A DNA stretch of 64,000 nt from Butyrivibrio sp. NC2007. Its GTDB lineage: Bacteria; Bacillota; Clostridia; Lachnospirales; Lachnospiraceae. The notes beneath the pieces are model-generated. The model did no database searches. It had not been told where the DNA came from and worked only from the letters and a program-made list of their open reading frames with translations. Shown here piece by piece: positions 16,949 through 24,861 of this stretch. The position numbers and the translations under genes are program-made. Position 1 is the stretch's first letter; every line of letters starts with the position of its first letter. The stretch covers positions 62,001-126,000 of the forward strand of contig NZ_ATWY01000003.1 in assembly GCF_000421405.1 (NCBI RefSeq). Reading direction: 5' to 3'.

Positions 16949-18094
16949 TTACTCTCCGTATTCTCCGTATTCACAGCCGATGTGCGTTGCTTCCACTTCG
17001 TCTACCAAAACCAGCTCATCGTCTTTTTTGTCATATAGCTTAATCGTGCCCCAGCCATTTCCGCCGTTCCAAAGATGGTTGTGGTTCTTCTGGCCATCGG
17101 GCGATTCATAGTTGATAAAGAGCATGTCCTTCTTTAGACAGTGAACCTCAGTTTCCATCACTGCCTTGATGTTTTCCTGCCTTACATGCCAGATAACTTC
17201 ATCCTCTTTTTCCTCGAAGCTAAACTCAGTTTTAACGAGGAGATGAAGCTTTGAGAAGTTGAAGTCATACTCTTTTCCCTCATAATAGAACACGCCCAGA
17301 AGCCTTCGATCCAGCGGTACAAAGTAAATCTTCGGCCTTCCGCCACCGATATCAAAAACGCTGTTCTTTAGCTGCTTTCCTGTCTTTTTGCTGACAAGGC
17401 AGTTGGAAGATAGCCATACCCACGGACTTGTGAAATCTCTTCCCCAGTTTTTATCGGCATATCCATAGCTCTTTTCCGGTGTGACAATGTACTTCCTGCC
17501 GTTGAACGTGATAGTTCCGCCATAGGCACTCTTCATGCCCTCAGCGTGCCAGTACATGGCAAAGGCCTCCGCATCCCTTAAGGGCTTACTCGCACCGTAG
17601 CCTACGTTGAAGGCGATCTGCTTGTCGATGACCAGGTCAAAAGAGATCTCGCCTGCATCGCTCATTCTCTCAGGAAATGCAGCTGCTGCTTCCTTTGACA
17701 CTGATATGTGTCCTTTTAAAGCTGACTCTGACGCAAGGCAGTCGTCTGCTGTTATCTTATACGGCGCACTACCGTGAATCTTAACGTCTTTCAGGGAAAA
17801 GAATCTGTGGAGCTGGCAAGCGTCTTCGCCCCAGGTCCCGGCTTTCACCATCAGATACGACGGGCGTTTTCCCTCTTTTTTATTCTTGGGAAGCTGTCCC
17901 AGCACGGGATCATCCTCCGCAAGCGCAGGATTACAGATAAAGAATTCAATAAAGAAAGGCTTATCCTCTCCTGTCTGCGCATCCTGTGCAGTAAATGAAT
18001 GCCACCACCAGTCATAGCCCTGATGCGCCAGTGGCCCCTGCAGCATAAATGCATCTCTTCTCTTGCTGTTTACATTAAATCTATCAATTGCCAT
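16949..18094 (-). CDS. Tocopherol-cyclase-like domain protein
   Basis: 381 aa. The start is set at 18094 (MAIDRFN), with AGAGGTAG upstream; an upstream in-frame start lacks a ribosome-binding site. Features typical of the tocopherol-cyclase-like family in clostridia are the early GPLAHQGYDWWWHSF, the mid-protein YADKNWGRDFTSPWVWLSSN and a lipocalin-like C-terminal half. The enzymatic role in bacteria without tocopherol is unknown; a lipid- or hydrophobic-ligand-binding role would fit with its patatin and SCP2 neighbours. The gene begins directly after a terminator-like hairpin. Confidence 0.75.
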   Translation of the reverse strand: MAIDRFNVNSKRRDAFMLQGPLAHQGYDWWWHSFTAQDAQTGEDKPFFIEFFICNPALAEDDPVLGQLPKNKKEGKRPSYLMVKAGTWGEDACQLHRFFSLKDVKIHGSAPYKITADDCLASESALKGHISVSKEAAAAFPERMSDAGEISFDLVIDKQIAFNVGYGASKPLRDAEAFAMYWHAEGMKSAYGGTITFNGRKYIVTPEKSYGYADKNWGRDFTSPWVWLSSNCLVSKKTGKQLKNSVFDIGGGRPKIYFVPLDRRLLGVFYYEGKEYDFNFSKLHLLVKTEFSFEEKEDEVIWHVRQENIKAVMETEVHCLKKDMLFINYESPDGQKNHNHLWNGGNGWGTIKLYDKKDDELVLVDEVEATHIGCEYGEYGE

Positions 18095-18113
18095 AACACT
18101 ACCTCTTGTTGAT

Positions 18114-18153
18114 AAAAACACACATTGGAATTTAGTTTTTTATCCAATGTGTG
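18114..18153 (-). terminator. Intrinsic terminator after the SCP2 gene
   Basis: Arms ACACATTGGA (18120-18129) and TCCAATGTGT (18143-18152) form a 10-bp stem; on the minus strand it is followed by GTTTTTATC. It lies between the stop of the SCP2 gene and the ribosome-binding site of the next gene, leaving no room for a separate promoter downstream of it. Read-through, or a promoter within the SCP2 gene, must serve the next gene. Confidence 0.7.
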
Positions 18154-18169
18154 CCAATACTTCCACTAT

Positions 18170-18490
18170 TTATTTCTTGATCAGCTTGGAAAACTCCAAT
18201 GCCTTTCCAACATCTCCATCTACCTTCAGCTTACCGATCGTAAATGCTGCAATCGGATCAAGCTTGCCACTGATGAGCTTGTTGAAATCATCGGATTTCA
18301 TTGTGATCGCGCAGTTTCTGTCGTGATAGTCATAAGGCTCTACATTAACTTTATGGTCTTTGACCTCAACGTAGAAGACTCCCGGATCACAGTCTGTGAG
18401 GTTGATCTGAACTGCAAGGAAATCTACGCCTGATACATCGGTGGTTTCAGCCATTTTCCTGACTTTGGATAATACAGTTTCGAATTTCAT
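18170..18490 (-). CDS. SCP2 sterol-binding domain protein
   Basis: 106 aa single-domain protein. The start at 18490 (MKFETVLSK) has AGGAGG nine bases upstream. The SCP2 fold is suggested by AVQINLTDCDPGVFYVEVKDHKV (in parts), the CAITMKSDDFNKLISGKLDPIAAFTIGKLKVDGD block and the C-terminal LEFSKLIKK. It probably binds a lipid or another hydrophobic ligand. It lies just downstream of tRNA-Ala. Confidence 0.88.
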   Translation of the reverse strand: MKFETVLSKVRKMAETTDVSGVDFLAVQINLTDCDPGVFYVEVKDHKVNVEPYDYHDRNCAITMKSDDFNKLISGKLDPIAAFTIGKLKVDGDVGKALEFSKLIKK

Positions 18491-18514
18491 TTGCACAAGC
18501 CTCCTTTTCATCTC

Positions 18515-18530
18515 AATGGAGCATACAGGA
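18515..18530 (-). repeat. Partial copy of the tRNA-Ala 3' end
   Basis: Fifteen of 16 bases match the 3' acceptor end of the tRNA-Ala gene plus flank (18560-18575). It is separated from the real end by about 30 bases that contain a GGCAC-TTT-GTGCC hairpin (18537-18549). It could be a remnant of a second tRNA or of a past integration at the tRNA 3' end. It is too short to be sure. Confidence 0.4.
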
Positions 18531-18561
18531 ATCTACGGCACTTTGTGCCTGATAGTATTAA

Positions 18562-18634
18562 TGGAGCATACGGGACTTGAACCCGTGACCCCCACACTGC
18601 CAGTGTGATGCGCTCCCAACTGCGCTAATGCCCC
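18562..18634 (-). tRNA. tRNA-Ala, anticodon GGC
   Basis: 73-base cloverleaf on the minus strand. Acceptor GGGGCAT pairs with ATGCTCC, discriminator A; D arm GCGC/GCGC; anticodon stem TCACA/TGTGG around loop CTGGCAG, anticodon GGC; T arm ACGGG-TTCAAGT-CCCGT. The 3' CCA is not encoded. A TATAAT at 18652-18657 (minus strand) is well placed as its -10 box, and a 12-bp palindrome AAGCGTACGCTT (18664-18675) lies just upstream. Confidence 0.95.
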
Positions 18635-18651
18635 AATTCGTGATTATTTAT

Positions 18652-18675
18652 ATTATATCACTAAAGCGTACGCTT
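18652..18675 (-). promoter_or_regulatory. Probable tRNA-Ala promoter with palindrome
   Basis: Minus-strand TATAAT (18652-18657) lies about 18 bases before the tRNA 5' end. The perfect palindrome AAGCGTACGCTT (18664-18675) occupies the spacer between -35 and -10. No convincing -35 hexamer was found. Confidence 0.45.
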
Positions 18676-18685
18676 CTATTAAATC

Positions 18686-19008
18686 ATTCTCCATATACAG
18701 CCAAAGCTGTCCATTGGTGGTAGAAATTATTTGGTCAGAAATCTATGTCATTCATATTTTCTATATATACAGCTAAAAGTACCCTGTGGGCGTAGAAAAT
18801 TTTTTCACTGAAAACTTTTATCACTCATATTTTCTATATATATGCAAAAAAGTGCCCTGTGGGCATAGAATTTTTTAAATCCGATGTTTTCATTTTCTAT
18901 ATATATGATAAAAAGTGTCCTCTGGGCATAGAAAATCAGGCAGATAAAAAATTAATGTCTAAATTCTTTCTATATATATTCGAAAAAGTACCCTGTGGGC
19001 GTAGAAAA
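18686..19008. repeat. Array of five hairpin-like repeats, about 73-bp period (unknown family)
   Basis: Five copies at 18686-18728, 18756-18799, 18829-18870, 18892-18935 and 18967-19008. The core begins TTTTCTATATATAT, has AAAAGT then RCCCTGTGGGCR, and ends TAGAAAA. The outer arms TTTTCTA/TAGAAAA are complementary, and CCC-TGT-GGG makes an inner hairpin. Equivalent bases are 72, 73, 63 and 73 bp apart, close to whole turns of the helix. The 20-30 bases between copies are mostly unrelated, apart from a shared CAYTCAT before two copies. Copy 1 is the most degenerate. The array fills the 431-base gap between tRNA-Ala and the DUF4037 gene; no other feature is seen there. Confidence 0.8.
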
Positions 19009-19065
19009 CAGTCGGATCAAGCCTCATGCAAGGCCTAGTGCAGCCTTTATACATAATCCATCGGC

Positions 19066-20001
19066 TCACAGAATAACATCCACATACACTTCGAGATACG
19101 TATCCAGTGCATCGATCAGATTCGCCCCCAACAGCAGTTTTACCAGCATTTCAGCGATCTGCTCGGACAACGCCACGACCTTGTCGCTCATATTCAGGTT
19201 ATCCGGCATATATTTGATATGCTCCCAAGCTGATAACGCACAATTTGCTTCAGCAAGCTCTTTTACCAGTCTGCTGAACCTTCCGCCTGAGTCAAGCTCT
19301 TCCAGCGCCCTGTACGTCCACTTGTAATATGGCGGATAAACTCTTTTTAAAAGAAAAAACAGCTCCATTGCAGCCTGTAGCCCTGTTGCCTTGCAGATCT
19401 CTGCCGCAACGGTATCTTTTCTGGCCATGCATCTTGAATAATTAACCTGAAGCGAAGAAGCAAATCTGTGGAGTTCATTTGCTATGCGCTCTCTCCATAT
19501 CCTTTCGGGATAATAATCAAGAAGGGTCTTCCTAAATGCAGAAAACTTACCAAGATCATCCCTGAAGATGTCGCCATTCACAGCAGTTGCAAGGCAGGAA
19601 TGATCCAGCGCTCTCCACACGTCATCAGTAATAAGGTTTTCTTCAGCGTCAATTTCGGTCCCAAGAACGTACGAATAGAAGCCATTTATAGTCATGACGC
19701 CTCTCCTCTGACGAAGTCTGTCAGTAAGATCAGCCCCGGGAGTAGCGTCTACCAGCTCGTTATATGCTATGGAAAGAAGTCTTCCAAACCGGTGAAAATC
19801 CTCCTCAGATAGCCAGAGGCAAACTCCGGTTCCGAAGTCGTGATCCCTGGAAATAAAGTCATCAAAACCAAAGCAGTCAGACCCTTCTCCCGAAAGTCCA
19901 ACTGCTATATGTGATTCGTATTCAGCAAACTTCTCATGGATCATAGGCGCAACCTTATTCTCATAAAAGCGCCTGCTTTTGTCGAAAATCTCTGAATTCA
20001 T
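19066..20001 (-). CDS. DUF4037 protein, nucleotidyltransferase-like
   Basis: 311 aa from the ATG at 20001 (MNSEIFDKSRRFYENKV). A TTG overlapping the stop of the upstream GNAT gene (20028) is an alternative start; neither has a strong ribosome-binding site. The DUF4037 family carries a nucleotidyltransferase-type motif, seen here as GLSGEGSDCFGFDDFISRDHDFG (in parts) at residues about 34-56, with acidic residues suited to metal binding. The partner or substrate is unknown. It is the last gene of a minus-strand run from the PEP-synthase-like gene. Confidence 0.82.
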   Translation of the reverse strand: MNSEIFDKSRRFYENKVAPMIHEKFAEYESHIAVGLSGEGSDCFGFDDFISRDHDFGTGVCLWLSEEDFHRFGRLLSIAYNELVDATPGADLTDRLRQRRGVMTINGFYSYVLGTEIDAEENLITDDVWRALDHSCLATAVNGDIFRDDLGKFSAFRKTLLDYYPERIWRERIANELHRFASSLQVNYSRCMARKDTVAAEICKATGLQAAMELFFLLKRVYPPYYKWTYRALEELDSGGRFSRLVKELAEANCALSAWEHIKYMPDNLNMSDKVVALSEQIAEMLVKLLLGANLIDALDTYLEVYVDVIL

Positions 20002-20024
20002 AATCTGTACGTTTATCTTACGCC

Positions 20025-20762
20025 TCAATTCGTGATCTTATCGGTCACAAGCTCTGCCCATGCAGGAATAAATCCAGCTCCAAGCGCAACCTTTTGTGAA
20101 GCAATGTGACCCATAGATGTTCCATAATATGGAAGATGTCCACTTTCAAGGATATCATTCTTAAGAAGCGAAACCAGTATCTTGCCGATTCCCAGCCTTC
20201 TTCCGGCAGGCTCGACATTGATGCCGATCTGCCACATGTATGGACTATCCAGGCTCGCTCCTGCCATTCCGAGGATAACTCCGTCCTTGATTGCTGCGAC
20301 ACCGATTATGTCAGGCGCTGTTTCACAGAAGGTAAACGCCTCGTAGAATCTGCCATCGTCCCTGAACTGCTCTATTTCTTTTCCTCTATACCACTTAATA
20401 TCGTAGCCTTTGGTATCGACTTCAGAGACAGTCTCTGAAATATAGAACGGATGCGCCATACCAATCTGATATCCGTCCTGCGCAAAGCGCTCATTAAGCT
20501 TGCGCATGTTCTTCACTTCCAGAAACCACTCAGAACCCTTTTCGGAATAGTTCTCTCTGCACCACTCTACGATGTCTTTTCTCCCTGTGAAAAGAATCTT
20601 TCCATTCACCAGAACAAGCTTAAGATAGCAGTCCTCTTTTTCATGATATCTACGTCTACCATCAATAAAGCTATGCCCAGTAAAATGATTCTGCCCATCA
20701 AGAACGTCTTCCGGGCTGCAGCAATAGTCTATAGAAAGCTGTCTGCATAATATGTCGTTCAT
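20025..20762 (-). CDS. GNAT-family acetyltransferase
   Basis: 245 aa. The acetyl-CoA loop is GINVEPAGRRLGIGKILVSLL (in parts; R-R-x-G-I-G) near residue 190. The N-terminal half of about 110 residues is not part of the catalytic core and resembles those of clostridial GNAT proteins with HPFYISETV-like segments. A GGGAGCGAAGAT site precedes the ATG. It overlaps or abuts the DUF4037 gene. Acceptor unknown. Confidence 0.8.
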   Translation of the reverse strand: MNDILCRQLSIDYCCSPEDVLDGQNHFTGHSFIDGRRRYHEKEDCYLKLVLVNGKILFTGRKDIVEWCRENYSEKGSEWFLEVKNMRKLNERFAQDGYQIGMAHPFYISETVSEVDTKGYDIKWYRGKEIEQFRDDGRFYEAFTFCETAPDIIGVAAIKDGVILGMAGASLDSPYMWQIGINVEPAGRRLGIGKILVSLLKNDILESGHLPYYGTSMGHIASQKVALGAGFIPAWAELVTDKITN

Positions 20763-20808
20763 ATCTTCGCTCCCATTGGATAAGTTTAAACCATTATAAC
20801 ATTGAAAC

Positions 20809-23385
20809 TTACCTCCGTGCGCAAAGAGTGTGCTCCTTATTCATATCATGATAAATATACACGTTGTCCCCGGAAACGTCGTAAGACGCAATAACCGTCC
20901 GGAATTCATAGTATTCCGAAGTCTGCTCCGAAAACTCATTTTCATATTTCTCAAGTAGCGCAGGCTCAAAGACAAGCGTCTTCTCATTCTCAAAAATAGC
21001 AGTATACAGTATCCCCGCCTCAACAAGGTCCTGGAAAAAGTGGCTTCCGTAGGACAACTCAGGATTGTATCCAACCTTGGAATCTGCTATCTCGCAGACT
21101 GTGTCAAACTCGCTGATATCTGCAAACGAAGTAGGTACCCCGAGCTCAGGAGACGTTGTGCCGACTCTGCCCGGCACCATCAGGAGCATATGCTTTCCTT
21201 TACCTCTCATCTCCCAATTTATGTGACCGATGGCCCTTGCTATCTTATTCTTGTCCTGATAAGGCATGCTGTAATATCTGACGGGATCCACGTAGACAAT
21301 CTTGTCCAGTTTCTCGGCTCTTGAAAGCCCCATGGCGGACCTTTTACATTCAAAGAGGATATTCTCTCCCGCAATATCCGTAGGAATCTCCATGCTCTCA
21401 GTGTCCTTAAACACCTGTAGTGGCCTGCATTGCAGGATATTGATCACATAGTCTCCGCCTTCAGAGAAATTCATGGTAAATTCTATGTCTACCGGATACT
21501 GATATTCCTCCTGGATAACATGCAGAATTTCCTTCATCTGCTGCATCAGCGCATCTTTCCTGACAATTCCCAGGCATGAGATAAACTCAATATCCCTGTC
21601 CTCACCTCTGTCCCTGAACATCCGCTCAGTGTCGGTGTCGTGCTCAAGCAAGAGCCGTCTTAGCGAGAATGGCATGTACTTTTCTACATCCTCAAGTGCT
21701 ATCCTTTCAAGCTTCCTGGATGCCCTGTTCATAACTTCAAGTTTTCTCTGCGAGTACTGATGCTTTTCAATGGAGTTCCTTGCATTGGTGGCAAGCGGCT
21801 TATCAAGACTCACAAGCCTCGGATATGAGCCTTCTGTCCTGTCTACAGCCGACGTTCCAAGCCCCATGACAAGCCTGAGCATTCCCGCTGACTGATCCAG
21901 AGACTCCATGAACTTATACGGGCTATATGAATAACCAACTCCCGCCGCGCATGGCATGTAGAATTCACCGTAGTAAGATCCTGAAACCCTCTGCACCAAA
22001 AGAGCCATCTGCTCGTCTCTATCCTGCAAGCCTCTTCTGCTGCGATAATCAAGAGCAGACCTGCTCATAGTGCTGGCATAGACAGTCCTTATGGCGTTCT
22101 CCAGCTCCTCGATGCGCTGCTCCATACTTCCCGAATTGGAACAGAAGACCGACTCATATTTTCCAGCAAACGCATTCCCGAATCCATCCTCTAAGATTGA
22201 GCTGGATCTGACAATTATAGGGTCCTGACCGTAGTATTCAAGGAGTTTAACAAACTGCTCTTCCATTTCTCTGGAAAAAGAGCCTTTAAGGAGCCTCTCA
22301 GCAAACTCATCAGCCAGGGAAAAGAACTCTTCCTTAGTCCTCTGCCTTATCCGAAGATCCCAGAATTTGTTTTCAACAATATATGTGTAAAAGACATCTG
22401 AACCTATATAAAAGGAATCGTGAGGCTCCAGATATTCAAATGTTTCCGGCATCCTGTGCTCGATTATCTTTCTTGCAAGTAGCATTCCACAGGCTTTTCC
22501 GCCGATCATCCCCGTTCCTATCATGCGCTCTTTTACCGAGAAATAATCTTCCGGAGTAAAAAGCTCTTTTACCATGCTGCGAAGCTTCTTATCACGGGTC
22601 ATCATGATGTTGCACATTCGACCGCAATTATCGCTGACATCTGCGCCTGCCTCATGCATAACTCTCGTTATGTTAAAAAATCTGTCCCAGCTATCCATGT
22701 TGTCGGAGTCAGTCACAGAGCCGGTCTTGCCCAGGACCTGATAGAAATGACTGGCCATAACTCCATCCAAAATAGGATAAAAGTCTCCGTTTTCCGGATT
22801 ATAGATATGTGGCAGGAACATGACCTCCGAGTACCTGTTCCAGACCTTGTCGGGCCTTACATAGATGTTCTTTTTATCAGAATAAACATCCAGAAACAGC
22901 TGCGTTGTATCCCTGATCTTGGCTATGGCCTGAAATGAGTGTTTGCCTCTGATAAGCGGGAAGAACGCCACCGTATCAAGGATAAACAGATACGGGCATG
23001 TCACCTGGAAGAAGTTACCCATCATAAGATCTGTAGCCCAGGCTGTCTGAAGGTCAGAAAGGCAGTCAAAGACATAGAATGCATCCCGTCCTTCTTTGCT
23101 GATGATCTCATGGATCTCCACAGTAAAGTTCTCAAACCTGTGGTTTAATTCAACATGAACAATCTTAAGTCCCTCCTGTTCTTCCAAGAGTGGTTCATGG
23201 GATGCAAATCTGATGTAGATGAGATTTCTTTTGTCAGCTATCGCCTGCTTGACATAGGGCTGTACAAAGAGCTTGAACTCCTCAAGGTCATCAACCCTCC
23301 ATACAACGTTATCGCCAAGCCTGATGTTGTCAAATGCCTTATCCATCTGCATAATTCCGGAACACACTCTGTCAAATGCTGCCAT
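20809..23385 (-). CDS. PEP synthase/PPDK-like protein (ATP-grasp domain, no phosphohistidine domain seen)
   Basis: 858 aa from the ATG at 23385 (MAAFDRV), which has GGGAGGGAG four bases upstream; an upstream frame start overlaps the terminator and is unlikely. Residues about 1-290 are unrecognised. Residues about 300-620 resemble the PEP/pyruvate-binding ATP-grasp domain: IGTGMIGGKACGMLLARK, then DPIIVRSSSILEDGFGNAFAGKYESVF (in parts) and VMGLGTSAV. No swivelling His domain (G-G-x-T-S-H) and no PEP-binding barrel are apparent in the C-terminal 200 residues. It is therefore not a standard PEP synthase and may be a phosphotransfer or scaffold protein. It follows the GTPase gene. Confidence 0.75.
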   Translation of the reverse strand: MAAFDRVCSGIMQMDKAFDNIRLGDNVVWRVDDLEEFKLFVQPYVKQAIADKRNLIYIRFASHEPLLEEQEGLKIVHVELNHRFENFTVEIHEIISKEGRDAFYVFDCLSDLQTAWATDLMMGNFFQVTCPYLFILDTVAFFPLIRGKHSFQAIAKIRDTTQLFLDVYSDKKNIYVRPDKVWNRYSEVMFLPHIYNPENGDFYPILDGVMASHFYQVLGKTGSVTDSDNMDSWDRFFNITRVMHEAGADVSDNCGRMCNIMMTRDKKLRSMVKELFTPEDYFSVKERMIGTGMIGGKACGMLLARKIIEHRMPETFEYLEPHDSFYIGSDVFYTYIVENKFWDLRIRQRTKEEFFSLADEFAERLLKGSFSREMEEQFVKLLEYYGQDPIIVRSSSILEDGFGNAFAGKYESVFCSNSGSMEQRIEELENAIRTVYASTMSRSALDYRSRRGLQDRDEQMALLVQRVSGSYYGEFYMPCAAGVGYSYSPYKFMESLDQSAGMLRLVMGLGTSAVDRTEGSYPRLVSLDKPLATNARNSIEKHQYSQRKLEVMNRASRKLERIALEDVEKYMPFSLRRLLLEHDTDTERMFRDRGEDRDIEFISCLGIVRKDALMQQMKEILHVIQEEYQYPVDIEFTMNFSEGGDYVINILQCRPLQVFKDTESMEIPTDIAGENILFECKRSAMGLSRAEKLDKIVYVDPVRYYSMPYQDKNKIARAIGHINWEMRGKGKHMLLMVPGRVGTTSPELGVPTSFADISEFDTVCEIADSKVGYNPELSYGSHFFQDLVEAGILYTAIFENEKTLVFEPALLEKYENEFSEQTSEYYEFRTVIASYDVSGDNVYIYHDMNKEHTLCARR

Positions 23386-23423
23386 AGTACTCCCTCCCGT
23401 GACATGACACGAATTTGATAAAT

Positions 23424-23461
23424 AAAAAAAGACAAAGACGCTCTGAATAAAAGCGTCTTTG
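23424..23461 (-). terminator. Intrinsic terminator after the GTPase gene
   Basis: Arms CAAAGACGCT (23433-23442) and AGCGTCTTTG (23452-23461) form a 10-bp stem with a 9-base loop; on the minus strand it is followed by TCTTTTTTT. It ends the GTPase transcript about 40 bases before the start of the PEP-synthase-like gene. Confidence 0.85.
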
Positions 23462-23486
23462 CCTTCACCAATATTATATATCTTAC

Positions 23487-24641
23487 TCATCCTTTTGCAA
23501 ATGCCTGTGTTACAGAATCCATTATCTCAGTTTTATCCGCATTCTTCGACAATTTCTTGGCAGCAATAGTAATCTTGTCCAAAACCGTACTTGAGAGTGA
23601 ATCCTGCAAAATCTTCTTGGCCCATTCCATATCATCCAGCGTCTTCTTGCCTGTGGCAATCTGCTCAAATACGTAAGCAGCTGCTTCTCCCAGCGCAAAT
23701 ACGATGGTTCCTGAGATTATTGCATTAACTGAAGCAGCTCCCAGATTGATTCCGGGAATCAGCTTAAGTGATGAAACCAGCGCCTTTCCTGTAAGGCTGA
23801 CTGTTCCGATATCTACAATGAGCTTCAGCAGCTCTTTTGCCTTCTTGGTCTTTTTGATGCCCCAGATCTTGAATATGGACTCAATTTCCAAAGACTCCGT
23901 CGGCTTTAAGATCATGAGATCCACAGCCGGGATTGCAATGCCTCCCGCTGTTATTCCCGCCAGCGTTGCCACACTGACTACAGCATGGGACATAGCTCTT
24001 TTCCTGGTTAAAAGATATTTCGCCATATCCTTCTCAGAAGCCTGAAGGCCCACAGGTAAGAGCTCATTCGTAAGCTCAATGAGCTCCGTGATTCCCATCG
24101 GCACAAGCATCTCACCTTCTTCAGTCTGCTTGGGCTTTGCAATGACCGATACAACCTCAGTCAGCCTTGTAGCATATTTTTTCTTGGACAAAAAAGCTTT
24201 CTCCACAATCTCTTTTGTCTGCTTAACATCATCTTCTTCATAGGACTGCGTGATCACGACAACAATCGGAACATCCTTCCATAAGCTGATGGCATCCATG
24301 AAAGAATCAATTGTTTTGGGAAAGAGCTTTGATGTATATTTGTCCACGCAGAACCAGATCGCACTGATCTGATGCTCTACTTTCTTAGCCTTTATGGCAT
24401 TTCCCGACCATTTTTTTACAGCATTGACCGCGCGCTGCTCCTTGAGAAGCCCGGGCTCAATGCCGACCGTATCAATCAGCCTGAATGGAACTTTCTCATT
24501 TTCATATATCCGAAAATCCTCATGTTTGCCTGCGCCGGCTGCCTTGGGCTTTTTCATCGCCTCATCGCCCAATACAGTCTTAATAAGTGTTGACTTTCCT
24601 ACTCCATTAAAACCTACTACCAGAACATTTGGCTTTTCCAT
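23487..24641 (-). CDS. Era/YcjF-like GTPase with C-terminal DUF697-type membrane region
   Basis: 384 aa. G1 loop GFNGVGKST (residues 9-17), G3 DTVGIE (about 57) and a probable G4 region near VVVITQSYEEDD show a P-loop GTPase of the Era/dynamin-like side group. The C-terminal half (about 215-340) has hydrophobic segments with Gly-rich VVSVATLAGITAGGIAIP, as in DUF697/YcjF proteins, and probably inserts in or touches the membrane. It is a single-gene unit closed by a terminator. Cellular role unknown. Confidence 0.85.
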   Translation of the reverse strand: MEKPNVLVVGFNGVGKSTLIKTVLGDEAMKKPKAAGAGKHEDFRIYENEKVPFRLIDTVGIEPGLLKEQRAVNAVKKWSGNAIKAKKVEHQISAIWFCVDKYTSKLFPKTIDSFMDAISLWKDVPIVVVITQSYEEDDVKQTKEIVEKAFLSKKKYATRLTEVVSVIAKPKQTEEGEMLVPMGITELIELTNELLPVGLQASEKDMAKYLLTRKRAMSHAVVSVATLAGITAGGIAIPAVDLMILKPTESLEIESIFKIWGIKKTKKAKELLKLIVDIGTVSLTGKALVSSLKLIPGINLGAASVNAIISGTIVFALGEAAAYVFEQIATGKKTLDDMEWAKKILQDSLSSTVLDKITIAAKKLSKNADKTEIMDSVTQAFAKG

Positions 24642-24751
24642 GGTCTTTCTCCTATGTGTGATGCACCCCGTTCAATACCCAATCTACTTTTGCACTATTA
24701 ATCATATCAATTTGCCGTGAAATTAAAAGTGTTAATTTGAATATTTTTCAG

Positions 24752-24825
24752 TTAAGAATCAATTAAGAATTACGCAAGAGACATCTTAAGACTTATTAAT
24801 TTTATCGCGGTAAAGTAAGTATAGT
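24752..24825 (+). promoter_or_regulatory. Phased TTAAGA repeats and -10 box upstream of the MacA-like gene
   Basis: TTAAGAAT occurs at 24752-24759 and 24763-24770 (11-bp spacing). A weak version, GCAAGAGA, is at 24774 and TTAAGACT is at 24785-24792, so four elements sit on one 11-bp register. A TATAGT (24820-24825) is a plausible -10 box and lies 37 bases before the ATG. No -35 box is evident. This is the pattern expected of an OmpR-family activator; the regulator at 29511-30233 of the same cluster is the natural candidate. Confidence 0.6.
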
Positions 24826-24861
24826 AACACACGTAAACGATTAAGTATGAGGGATAACGTT

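Noticed and set aside
18686..19008. CRISPR array or ordinary tandem repeat
   Set aside because: Units differ at many positions and the spacing varies by ten bases. There is no cas gene and no run of identical units.
23386..23490. Longer start of the PEP-synthase-like protein at 23490
   Set aside because: It would translate through the terminator of the GTPase gene and has no ribosome-binding site; the ATG at 23385 has a strong one.
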